A stretch of 6,921 nucleotides of DNA from an uncultured Polymorphobacter sp. (GTDB lineage Bacteria > Pseudomonadota > Alphaproteobacteria > Sphingomonadales > Sphingomonadaceae). This document shows positions 1-5,901 of this stretch, piece by piece. The stretch covers positions 1 to 6,921 of the forward strand of contig CALMPZ010000402.1 of the NCBI GenBank assembly GCA_937871645.1, in the 5' to 3' direction. Made by a program: the position numbers and the translations under genes. Position 1 is the first letter of the stretch. Each line of letters begins with the position of its first letter. Below the pieces are notes generated by a model. That model ran no database searches and was not told the DNA's origin. It saw nothing but the letters and a program-made list of their open reading frames with translations.

Positions 1-13
1 TGTTGCAGAATCA

Positions 14-42
14 TTGTCATTGTGCGGGCGTCGCGCTATGGT
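14..42 (+). promoter_or_regulatory. Candidate sigma70-type promoter of purC
   Basis: A -35-like TTGTCA (14-19, 5 of 6 consensus) and a -10-like TATGGT (37-42, 4 of 6) are separated by exactly 17 bases. Transcription would start near 49 and give a leader of about 100 nt before purC. It lies in the right place and orientation, but the -10 box is only moderate and no start-site evidence is available. Confidence 0.35.
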
Positions 43-102
43 CGCCAGCGTCCGCCCCGGCCGCGCGCGATTTTCGCTGGCGTCCGGGGCGATTTGTCTT
101 TT
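43..102 (+). repeat. Two interleaved perfect 8-bp inverted repeats upstream of purC, terminator-like
   Basis: CGCCAGCG (43-50) is complementary to CGCTGGCG (75-82), and CGCCCCGG (53-60) is complementary to CCGGGGCG (84-91). The arms alternate (A B A' B'), so the two stems are interleaved. The second stem encloses a further GCGA/TCGC mini-stem (67-70/74-77) and is followed by a T-rich tail (93-102), as in an intrinsic terminator. It could end transcription of a gene left of the window or act as a purC leader attenuator. If the promoter at 14-42 is real, most of the first arm is not transcribed. Confidence 0.4.
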
Positions 103-119
103 CGCGCGTCGCTTCGCTT

Positions 120-143
120 GGCGGCGTGCCGCCCCGAAGGAGG
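120..143 (+). promoter_or_regulatory. purC ribosome-binding site with adjacent hairpin
   Basis: GAAGGAGG (136-143) is a near-perfect Shine-Dalgarno sequence 8 nt before the ATG at 152. This fixes the purC start and rules out the in-frame extension back to 14. Just upstream, GGCGG (120-124) and CCGCC (129-133) form a small hairpin with a 4-nt loop, ending 2 nt before the Shine-Dalgarno. Confidence 0.8.
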
Positions 144-151
144 CCAGAGCC

Positions 152-931
152 ATGACCCGCCGCCGCCAGATCTACGAAGGCAAGGCCAAGATTCTGTATG
201 AGGGCCCCGAACCCGGCACCATCATCCAGTATTTCAAGGACGATGCGACGGCGTTCAACGCGCAGAAAAAGGGCACGATTTCGGGCAAGGGCGTGCTCAA
301 CAACCGCATCTCCGAACATCTGTTCACGCTGCTCGGCACCATCGGTATCCCGACGCACTTCATCCGCCGCCTCAACATGCGCGAGCAGCTGGTGCGCCAG
401 GTGGAGATCGTGCCGATCGAAGTCGTCGTCCGCAATGTCGTCGCCGGCTCACTGGCGAAGCGCTTCGGGCTGGAAGAAGGCGCGACGCTGCCGCGCACCA
501 TCCTCGAATATTACTACAAGGATGACGCGCTCGGCGATCCGCTGATCACCGACGAGCATATCTCGGCATTCGGCTGGGCGACGCAGGACGAAATGCACGA
601 CATCGCCGACATGGCGATCCGCATCAACGACTTCATGGCCGGGCTGTTCGCCGGCGTCGGCATCCGCTTGGTCGACTTCAAGCTCGAATTCGGCCGGCTG
701 TTCGACGGCGACTTCAGCCGCATCATCCTGGCCGATGAAATCAGCCCCGACGGCTGCCGGCTGTGGGACCTCAAGACCGACGAAAAGCTCGACAAGGACC
801 GCTTCCGGCGCGACCTCGGCGGCGAAGCGGAGGCGTATCAGGAAGTCGCGCGTCGCTTGGGGCTGCTGACGGATGGTACGGTTTCGACGGTGCTCGACAT
901 GGACGAGCATCGGAAGTCGCGCGGGAAGTAG
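152..931 (+). CDS. purC: SAICAR synthase (phosphoribosylaminoimidazole-succinocarboxamide synthase)
   Basis: PurC is a cytosolic enzyme that joins CAIR and L-aspartate using ATP to give SAICAR in de novo IMP synthesis. The 259-residue product has the normal length of bacterial PurC. The N-terminal YEGKAK motif (8-13) belongs to the nucleotide-binding part. Both family signatures are visible: VPIEVVVRN...GS at about 87-100 and LVDFKLEFG at 173-181. The ATG at 152 is chosen because a strong Shine-Dalgarno precedes it and the protein then begins as in homologues; the longer reading from 14 adds low-complexity Arg/Ala sequence. The stop at 929-931 is followed after two bases by a short ORF. The PurS/PurQ genes of the same pathway lie about 2.5 kb downstream, an unusual separation. 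No truncation or missing key residue is seen. Confidence 0.97.
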   Translation: MTRRRQIYEGKAKILYEGPEPGTIIQYFKDDATAFNAQKKGTISGKGVLNNRISEHLFTLLGTIGIPTHFIRRLNMREQLVRQVEIVPIEVVVRNVVAGSLAKRFGLEEGATLPRTILEYYYKDDALGDPLITDEHISAFGWATQDEMHDIADMAIRINDFMAGLFAGVGIRLVDFKLEFGRLFDGDFSRIILADEISPDGCRLWDLKTDEKLDKDRFRRDLGGEAEAYQEVARRLGLLTDGTVSTVLDMDEHRKSRGK

Positions 932-933
932 GG

Positions 934-996
934 ATGCGATTGGTGAATTTCGAGCAGATCGAAGTTCAGTCCAAGCAGCCTATACTGCGCAAATGA
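934..996 (+). CDS. Possible 20-codon ORF linking purC to the lipoprotein gene
   Basis: An ATG two bases after the purC stop opens a 20-residue frame (begins MRLVNFEQ, ends PILRK). Its TGA overlaps the lipoprotein ATG as ATGA (993-996). No clear Shine-Dalgarno is present, so translation would depend on ribosomes finishing purC. It has no recognisable similarity. It may be chance, or a coupling peptide that lets ribosomes reach the next gene. A frame this short is weak evidence. Confidence 0.15.
   Translation: MRLVNFEQIEVQSKQPILRK
981..986 (+). promoter_or_regulatory. Possible -10 box for a leaderless lipoprotein mRNA
   Basis: TATACT matches the -10 consensus at 5 of 6 positions and would place the transcript start at about the ATG at 993, giving a leaderless message. 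This would explain why no Shine-Dalgarno precedes that ATG. No good -35 box is found 16-18 bases upstream, so the call is weak. Confidence 0.2.
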
Positions 997-1343
997 GGCC
1001 AAGCTTCGCTGCTGCTACGATATTGCTGTTCGTCGGTGCGTGCGACGCGGACCCCCCGTTGCCGTCGTTGGTGAATGGGCTACCGAAGGACAACAATGTC
1101 GCAAACGAGGTATTTGATGCACGAGTGAAGCACCGGTTTCCAACTGGCACCACTGAGGCAGCACTAGTTGGCGACCTAAAAGCCCAAGGTTTCCGAGAGA
1201 TCGTTGACTTCGAACAGAACCGTTTTGCTGAATTTGAGCAATCTAATTTTCTGTGTGGTCGAAAATGGGTGGTGGTTTGGAAAACTGGGCAAGATGGACT
1301 CGTTTCCGAAGTCGCAGGCCATGACAACTTGACCTGTCTTTGA
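993..1343 (+). CDS. Small predicted lipoprotein, function unknown
   Basis: The 116-residue product starts with a short signal peptide (MRPSFAAATILLFVGAC). The lipobox V14-G15-A16-C17 predicts lipid attachment at Cys17 after signal peptidase II cleavage. Asp18 at +2 would, by the E. coli Lol rule, favour inner-membrane retention; whether the rule holds in this organism is unknown. The mature part has a pattern RFPTGTTEAALVGDLKAQGF (48-67), which suggests a compact alpha/beta domain, and two further cysteines (88, 115) that could form a disulfide. I do not recognise the family. The start is the only ATG giving a signal peptide, but it has no Shine-Dalgarno. Base composition is clearly more AT-rich than the flanking purC, with less G/C at third positions, consistent with recent acquisition. 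It converges on the antitoxin gene. Confidence 0.7.
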   Translation: MRPSFAAATILLFVGACDADPPLPSLVNGLPKDNNVANEVFDARVKHRFPTGTTEAALVGDLKAQGFREIVDFEQNRFAEFEQSNFLCGRKWVVVWKTGQDGLVSEVAGHDNLTCL

Positions 1344-1344
1344 T

Positions 1345-1372
1345 GCCAAGTGCTTGCCGCAATCTTGGCTTT
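1345..1372. terminator. Weak hairpin between convergent genes
   Basis: GCCAAG (1345-1350) pairs with CTTGGC (1364-1369) around a 13-nt loop, followed by three T. It begins one base after the lipoprotein stop and lies before the convergent antitoxin gene end, so it could serve both strands. The stem is short and the T tract is minimal. Confidence 0.25.
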
Positions 1373-1382
1373 GACAGACTGC

Positions 1383-1664
1383 TCAAGCCGCTACCGACAG
1401 TTTAACCCCCAACGCCCGCACGACCGCCAGCAGCGTCGTCAGTGTCGGGTTGCCGTTCGCGCCCAGCCCTTTGTAGAGCGCCTCGCGTGCCACGCCGGTT
1501 TCGCGCGCCATTTCGGTCATGCCTTTGGCGCGCGCGACGGCGTTGAGCGCGGCGCGGATATCGGCAGCATCGCCTTCTTCGAACGCCAGCTTGAGATAGG
1601 CGACAATGGCTGCTTCACTGTCGAGATAGTCCGCGCTGTCGTAGCGGGTGGTTTCAAGCGTCAT
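1383..1664 (-). CDS. Antitoxin: XRE-type addiction module antidote protein
   Basis: The 93-residue protein resembles the 'putative addiction module antidote protein' family (HigA-like, TIGR02684/COG3636 type). Residues 1-45 form the acidic N-terminal part (YDSADYLDSEAAIVAYLKLA). Residues about 49-91 form a lambda-repressor-like helix-turn-helix (MTEMARETGVAREALYKGL, then NPTLTTLLAVVRALG). It should neutralise the co-encoded toxin and, through the helix-turn-helix, repress the operon by binding the palindrome at 1964-1985. The start ATG (1662-1664) overlaps the end of the toxin gene by 11 nt and has a strong Shine-Dalgarno, GGAAGGA on the minus strand (1673-1679), 8 nt upstream within the toxin gene. 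The toxin-first order is that of higBA-like modules. Family membership is confident; binding and neutralisation are inferred. Confidence 0.9.
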   Translation of the reverse strand: MTLETTRYDSADYLDSEAAIVAYLKLAFEEGDAADIRAALNAVARAKGMTEMARETGVAREALYKGLGANGNPTLTTLLAVVRALGVKLSVAA

Positions 1665-1962
1665 TGCCGTCGTCCTTCCACTCTTGCACCATCGCTTTGG
1701 CCGTTGCGATGTCCCGCGCTTGCGAAGACTTGTCGCCACCGACCAGCAACACCACGACGACTGCCCCCTGCCGCATGAAATAGATGCGGTAGCCGGGGCC
1801 ATGATCGATCCGCAACTCGCTGACGCCGCCGCCGACCGGCTTGACGTCACCGAACAGGTCGCGGGCTATCCGGTCGAGACGCATCTGGATACGCGCACGG
1901 GCCTCGAAATCGCGCAAACGCCGCAGCCAGGATGCAAAAACTGCGGTTTGCCGAATTTTCAA
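1654..1962 (-). CDS. Toxin: RelE/HigB-family addiction module killer protein
   Basis: The 102-residue protein fits the RelE/ParE superfamily killer family (TIGR02683-like, phage Gp49-related). Members usually act as ribosome-dependent mRNA interferases. The family core is clear: KPVGGGVSELRIDHGPGYRIYF (41-62) and GGDKSSQARDI (75-85), with several basic residues (R51, R59, K78, R83) suited to RNA contact. Translation starts at TTG (1960-1962); an in-frame TAG lies 12 nt upstream within the palindrome, so no standard start lies further upstream in frame. No Shine-Dalgarno precedes the TTG, and the predicted transcript start is only a few bases away, so the message may be near-leaderless and poorly translated. 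The gene looks intact. The catalytic mechanism is inferred from the family only. Confidence 0.88.
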   Translation of the reverse strand: MKIRQTAVFASWLRRLRDFEARARIQMRLDRIARDLFGDVKPVGGGVSELRIDHGPGYRIYFMRQGAVVVVLLVGGDKSSQARDIATAKAMVQEWKDDGNDA

Positions 1963-1963
1963 C

Positions 1964-1985
1964 TTTGTAATCTATAGATTACAAA
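1964..1985. promoter_or_regulatory. Perfect 22-bp palindrome, probable toxin-antitoxin operator
   Basis: TTTGTAATCTA (1964-1974) is followed directly by its exact reverse complement TAGATTACAAA (1975-1985). The AT-rich site stands out in GC-rich surroundings, ends one base before the toxin start codon and covers the predicted -10 box. Its position and dyad symmetry fit an autoregulatory operator for the dimeric helix-turn-helix antitoxin. The palindrome is directly visible; the binding partner is inferred. Confidence 0.8.
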
Positions 1986-1999
1986 TGGAGCAGCGTCAA
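1971..1999 (-). promoter_or_regulatory. Promoter of the toxin-antitoxin operon
   Basis: On the minus strand, TTGACG (1994-1999; 5 of 6 of the -35 consensus) and TATAGA (1971-1976; 4 of 6 of -10, in the centre of the palindrome) are spaced by exactly 17 bases. The start would fall at about 1963-1966, leaving a leader of 0-4 nt before the TTG. Binding at the palindrome would block RNA polymerase directly. Confidence 0.65.
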
Positions 2000-2025
2000 G
2001 CGAACGGCGTTGTCAACTTGCAGGC

Positions 2026-3330
2026 TCACGCCTTGCGCCAATCAACCGGCGCGATGCGCGGAACGCCCACCGCAAACGCGATCACGCCGCCGATGATGAT
2101 CGCCGCCGTCAGGTAGAACGCCGGGCCGTAGCCGGCGGTGTCGACGATCATGCCGGTGATGACCGGGCCGGTGATGCCGGCAAGGTTGCCGATGGCGCTT
2201 TGTACGCCGGTCCAGCGGCCGGCCGATGCCGGGCCGGCGAGCATCTGCGCGACGCTGAACAGGAAGCCGGTGTTGGCGCCGTAGCACAGGCTGGTGAGCA
2301 GCAGCCAGAACACCAGCGCCGGGGTCGAGGTGACCTGCCCGATGGCGATGACGCCGAACGCCGCAATGCTGTAGAGCAGGATCATCGAATTGCGCCGCAC
2401 GTGCGACGGCGAGCGACCAGCGGCAATCACCCGGTCGGTGAGCCAGCCCGCGACCACCGCGCCGACCGTCTGCCCGGCGTAGAACATCGAGGTCAGCAGC
2501 ACCATGTCGGTGATCGAGTAACCGCGCGCCTTGACGAGGAACAGTGGCAGCCAGGCGATGACGAAATACAGCGCATAGGTGCCGGTGAAATGGATCGCCG
2601 ACATCGCCCACAGCGACGGCGTGCGTAGCACCTGTGCGTAGGTCGCCGAGGCCATCAAATGTTCATCGGGCAGCGGCACATCGACCTGGTGGCGGTAGCG
2701 GTGCCACGGCAGCAGCCACAGCAAGGTCACCGCGCCGAAAATGAAGAACATCGCGCGCCAGCCCAATGTCTCCATTATCGCGCCGCCAGCCAAGGTGCCG
2801 ACCAGCGGGCCCATCGCCAGCCCGCCGGCAATCGCGATATTGGCGACGCCGCGCCGCGCGTCAGGCGCGCGCGCCATCAGTTTCGACGCCGCGGGGAAGG
2901 CGACGCCCTCGCCCACCCCCATCGCCAGCCGCATGATGACCAGCGACGCCAGCCCGCCGGTGAAGCCGGTGAGCAACGTCGCGACCGCCCAGACGGCGAC
3001 ACCGACCGCCATAAGCCGGTAGACCGAGACCTTGTCGGCGAGCCAGCCGGCGATCAGCAGCATCGGCACATAGGTCCAGAAAAACGCCGACACGGCATAG
3101 CCGTAGCCCGTCGCCGACAGCCCCATTTCGTCCTTGATCAACGGTGCCGCGATCGAAACCGCGCCGCGATCGATATAGTTGAGCATGACCGCGGTGCCGA
3201 CCATGACGGTCAGCCCGATCGAAAGCGTCTGCTGCAAGGGAGCGGGAATACGCGGAGCCACGGCGGGAAACTGCAGTGCGGCTGCCAATGTGTCAACCGG
3301 CGTTCGCGGAACTGCATGGCAGCCTTGCAC
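2026..3330 (-). CDS. MFS transporter, ACS (anion:cation symporter) type
   Basis: This is a predicted inner-membrane permease of up to 434 residues with about 12 hydrophobic helices in two halves, split by a hydrophilic loop near 206-240. ACS-like features are NYIDRGAVSIAAP (51-63) in helix 1, GWLADK (95-100; MFS motif A region), RLAMGVGEGVAFPAA (134-148) in helix 4 and LGWRAMFF (189-196). Family members usually move organic anions such as sugar acids with protons; the substrate here cannot be read from sequence. The 5' end is uncertain. The first start is GTG at 3328-3330 with GAAGG directly abutting it; in-frame TTG or GTG codons at residues 15 and 24 are alternatives, and the first 30 residues are not family-like. 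It is divergent from purS and lies between two purine genes with no obvious functional link to them. Confidence 0.88.
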   Translation of the reverse strand: MQGCHAVPRTPVDTLAAALQFPAVAPRIPAPLQQTLSIGLTVMVGTAVMLNYIDRGAVSIAAPLIKDEMGLSATGYGYAVSAFFWTYVPMLLIAGWLADKVSVYRLMAVGVAVWAVATLLTGFTGGLASLVIMRLAMGVGEGVAFPAASKLMARAPDARRGVANIAIAGGLAMGPLVGTLAGGAIMETLGWRAMFFIFGAVTLLWLLPWHRYRHQVDVPLPDEHLMASATYAQVLRTPSLWAMSAIHFTGTYALYFVIAWLPLFLVKARGYSITDMVLLTSMFYAGQTVGAVVAGWLTDRVIAAGRSPSHVRRNSMILLYSIAAFGVIAIGQVTSTPALVFWLLLTSLCYGANTGFLFSVAQMLAGPASAGRWTGVQSAIGNLAGITGPVITGMIVDTAGYGPAFYLTAAIIIGGVIAFAVGVPRIAPVDWRKA

Positions 3331-3339
3331 CCTTCGCGC

Positions 3340-3368
3340 TTGAGTTTGAACAGGGGTTTGGCCATAAG
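3340..3368 (+). promoter_or_regulatory. Candidate promoter of purSQ
   Basis: TTGAGT (3340-3345) and CATAAG (3363-3368), each 4 of 6 to consensus, are spaced by 17 bases in the short region between the divergent MFS gene and purS. Since purC is far upstream with opposing genes in between, purSQ needs its own promoter. This is the best candidate seen, but it is a modest match. Confidence 0.3.
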
Positions 3369-3404
3369 CGCGGCCAGCAGACTCGCCGCCAGAAAGAGCC
3401 GCCC

Positions 3405-3635
3405 ATGAAAGCCCGTGTTTACGTGACGTTGAAGCCCGGCGTGCTCGATCCGCAGGGTCGCGCCATCCAGCATGCGCTCGAAAATCTCGGCTTCGGCGGT
3501 GTCGAGGGTGTCCGCCAGGGCAAGTTCATCGAGCTCGAGCTCGCCGACGGCACGCCGCGCGAAAGCATCGACGAGATGTGCCGCAAGCTGCTGGCGAACA
3601 CCGTCATCGAAAACTTCAAGGTCGAAGTCGCGTGA
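3405..3635 (+). CDS. purS: FGAM synthase subunit PurS
   Basis: PurS is the small structural subunit of the three-part phosphoribosylformylglycinamidine synthase (PurL-PurQ-PurS). It is thought to bridge PurQ and PurL so that ammonia passes from the glutaminase to the synthetase. The 76-residue length is typical. Family sequence is clear: [17 protein letters not shown] (2-18), [10 protein letters not shown] (21-30), [11 protein letters not shown] (37-47) and the C-terminal [14 protein letters not shown] (62-75). The ATG at 3405 is preceded by a purine-rich AGAAAGAG (3391-3398). The stop overlaps the purQ start as GTGA, which implies translational coupling and similar amounts of both subunits. 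Split PurS/PurQ/PurL systems occur in Gram-positives, archaea and alphaproteobacteria, unlike the single large PurL of gammaproteobacteria. Confidence 0.96.
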   Translation: MKARVYVTLKPGVLDPQGRAIQHALENLGFGGVEGVRQGKFIELELADGTPRESIDEMCRKLLANTVIENFKVEVA

Positions 3636-4297
3636 AGTCGGCGGTCATCGTCTTCCCCGGTTCGAACTGCGACCGCGACCTCGCGGTGGCAATCCGCGAC
3701 ATCACCGGCACCGCGCCGACGATGGTCTGGCACCGCGAAACGTCGTTGCCCGAAGGCGTCGACCTGATCGCGCTGCCCGGCGGTTTTTCATACGGCGACT
3801 ATCTGCGCTCGGGCGCGATGAGCGCGCGCTCGCCGGTGATGGCCGAAGTCATTGCCGCCGCCACGCGCGGTGTCGCGGTGCTCGGCGTCTGTAACGGCTT
3901 CCAGGTGCTGACCGAAGCGGGGCTGCTGCCCGGCGCGCTGATGCGCAACGCCGGCCTCGATTTCGTCTGCCGCGACGTGCAATTGACCGTCGCCAACAGC
4001 CAGACGATGTTTTCCAGCCGCTATGATGCCGGCGCCACCATCACGATCCCGGTCGCGCACCATGACGGCAATTATTTCGCCGACGCCGAAACGCTCGACC
4101 GGCTCGAGGGTGAAGGCCGCGTCGTGTTCCGCTACGCCGAACAGGTCAACGGCTCGGCGCGCGACATTGCCGGTGTGGTCAATGCGCAGGGCAATGTGCT
4201 CGGGTTGATGCCGCATCCGGAACGGCTGATCGAAGCCGAACAGGGCGGCACCGATGGCCGCCGCATGTTCGAAGCGCTGCTTGCCGCGCTCGGCTGA
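3632..4297 (+). CDS. purQ: FGAM synthase glutaminase subunit PurQ
   Basis: PurQ is a class I glutamine amidotransferase that releases ammonia from glutamine for conversion of FGAR to FGAM by PurL. The 221-residue protein has the usual length. The N-terminus [16 protein letters not shown] matches the family and supports the GTG start at 3632, which overlaps the purS stop by 4 nt. The oxyanion region is [15 protein letters not shown] (48-62). The nucleophile is Cys87 in GVCNGFQVL (85-93), and His195 and Glu197 in MPHPER (193-198) complete the triad. All key residues are present. The purL gene is not in the window and does not follow directly, so the third subunit must be encoded elsewhere. Confidence 0.97.
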   Translation: MKSAVIVFPGSNCDRDLAVAIRDITGTAPTMVWHRETSLPEGVDLIALPGGFSYGDYLRSGAMSARSPVMAEVIAAATRGVAVLGVCNGFQVLTEAGLLPGALMRNAGLDFVCRDVQLTVANSQTMFSSRYDAGATITIPVAHHDGNYFADAETLDRLEGEGRVVFRYAEQVNGSARDIAGVVNAQGNVLGLMPHPERLIEAEQGGTDGRRMFEALLAALG

Positions 4298-4322
4298 CCT
4301 GGCCCGCGACCGAAATTAACGC

Positions 4323-4349
4323 TTGCCAAGTCGGCGCGGCGCGCATATT
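4323..4349 (+). promoter_or_regulatory. Possible promoter upstream of rtcB
   Basis: TTGCCA (4323-4328, 5 of 6 of -35) and CATATT (4344-4349, 4 of 6 of -10) are 15 bases apart; shifting the -10 to 4346 gives a 17-base spacer with a poorer box. A start near 4356 would give a leader of about 195 nt before rtcB. The spacing is imperfect. Confidence 0.25.
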
Positions 4350-4359
4350 CGCCGCCGCC

Positions 4360-4416
4360 ATGACTGCTTTGCGCACCATATCAAGTCAAAAAAGGCCAAC
4401 CACCTCGCGGCGGTAG
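4360..4416 (+). CDS. Possible 18-codon leader ORF
   Basis: An ATG a few bases after the predicted rtcB transcript start opens an 18-residue basic frame (MTALRTISSQKRPTTSRR) that stops at TAG 4414-4416. The stop lies at the first arm of an alternative GCAGC/GCTGC pairing (4416-4420/4427-4431), just before the large leader hairpin. No Shine-Dalgarno is present. It could be a leader peptide in an attenuation device or simply chance. Confidence 0.15.
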   Translation: MTALRTISSQKRPTTSRR

Positions 4417-4422
4417 CAGCCT

Positions 4423-4457
4423 TTGTGCTGCGCCCGTCGTACCGGGGCGCAGCGCAG
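4423..4457 (+). promoter_or_regulatory. Strong GC-rich hairpin in the rtcB leader
   Basis: GCTGCGCCC (4427-4435) pairs perfectly with GGGCGCAGC (4445-4453) around a 9-nt loop. Pairing extends outward by four pairs, two of them G-U, to about 13 bp. A competing 5-bp pairing, GCAGC (4416-4420) with GCTGC (4427-4431), uses the same 5' arm, so two states are possible. There is no T tract, so it is not a classical terminator. The structure is visible; its role is unknown. Confidence 0.5.
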
Positions 4458-4519
4458 CAGCAGACAGTTTGAACCGCGACTCGACACGCGGACTCCCACC
4501 CTCTCCTACCGGCGCTCGC

Positions 4520-4542
4520 CCCTGATCCATTCCATCAGGGAG
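4520..4542 (+). promoter_or_regulatory. Hairpin sequestering the rtcB Shine-Dalgarno
   Basis: CCCTGAT (4520-4526) pairs perfectly with ATCAGGG (4534-4540) around the 7-nt loop CCATTCC. The rtcB Shine-Dalgarno AGGGAG (4537-4542), 7 nt before the ATG at 4550, has four of its six bases in the 3' arm. Folding would limit ribosome access, as in translational control elements. Confidence 0.5.
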
Positions 4543-4549
4543 ACGACCC

Positions 4550-5770
<1,221 letters not shown>

Positions 5771-5778
5771 GCCGGTTT

Positions 5779-5852
5779 TGCCCCGTGGTGCAGTGGCAGC
5801 ACGCCGCGCTTTGGCCGCGGAGACCGAGGTTCGAACCCTCGCGGGGCAACCA
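5779..5852 (+). tRNA. tRNA with UUG anticodon (Gln type), CCA encoded
   Basis: A full cloverleaf can be folded. Acceptor TGCCCCG (5779-5785) pairs with CGGGGCA (5842-5848). D stem is GTGC/GCAC (5788-5791/5799-5802) with a 7-nt loop containing GG. Anticodon stem is CCGCG/CGCGG (5804-5808/5816-5820) with loop CTTTGGC. Variable loop is 4 nt. T stem is CGAGG/CCTCG (5825-5829/5837-5841) with loop TTCGAAC. All stems are perfectly paired. The anticodon TTG (5811-5813) reads CAA, glutamine; U1-A72 and a D loop without an extra base fit tRNA-Gln. CCA is encoded (5850-5852). Unusual points for tRNA-Gln are A at discriminator 73 (5849) rather than the usual G, and a 4-bp GC-rich D stem. It is probably co-transcribed with rtcB and released by processing. 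Confidence 0.88.
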
Positions 5853-5877
5853 CCGGCGCACATGCATTGCGCGCCGG
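5853..5877. terminator. GC-rich hairpin directly after the tRNA
   Basis: CCGGCGC (5853-5859) pairs perfectly with GCGCCGG (5871-5877) around an 11-nt loop, starting right after the encoded CCA. It lies between the tRNA and the end of the convergent hydrolase gene, so it may act on both strands. There is no T tract on either strand, so it may serve as a 3' processing or stability element instead of an intrinsic terminator. Confidence 0.35.
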
Positions 5878-5901
5878 CGGACTAGATCAAAGGCGTGGGC
5901 G

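Larger units (their letters stand above)
4298..4549 (+). other. 252-nt structured leader between purQ and rtcB
   Basis: No convincing protein gene lies here. The region holds a small GCGGCG/CGCCGC hairpin (4336-4341/4350-4355) without a T tract, a possible promoter (4323-4349), a possible 18-codon ORF (4360-4416), a strong GC-rich hairpin (4423-4457) and a second hairpin over the rtcB ribosome-binding site (4520-4540). The length and structure suggest a long 5' UTR or a small RNA rather than a simple spacer. I looked for a cloverleaf or Y-RNA-like fold and for a sigma54 -24/-12 site and saw neither. Confidence 0.5.

Noticed and set aside
14..151. N-terminal extension of purC
   Set aside because: The extra residues are Arg/Ala-rich and unlike the family, and a strong Shine-Dalgarno (136-143) places the start at 152.
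1350..1977. Plus-strand open frames opposite the toxin-antitoxin genes
   Set aside because: They have no family resemblance and lie antisense to two recognisable overlapping genes.
2200..3408. Plus-strand open frames opposite the MFS gene
   Set aside because: They are Arg/Gln/His-rich reverse reads of a clear 12-helix membrane protein.
4411..4500. tRNA-like or Y-RNA-like structure in the rtcB leader
   Set aside because: A T-loop-like TTTGAAC at 4468-4474 has no flanking complementary 5-bp stem, and no acceptor stem could be found.
4298..4549. Sigma54 (RtcR-dependent) promoter for rtcB
   Set aside because: No TGGCAC-N5-TTGC-like pair is present in the leader.
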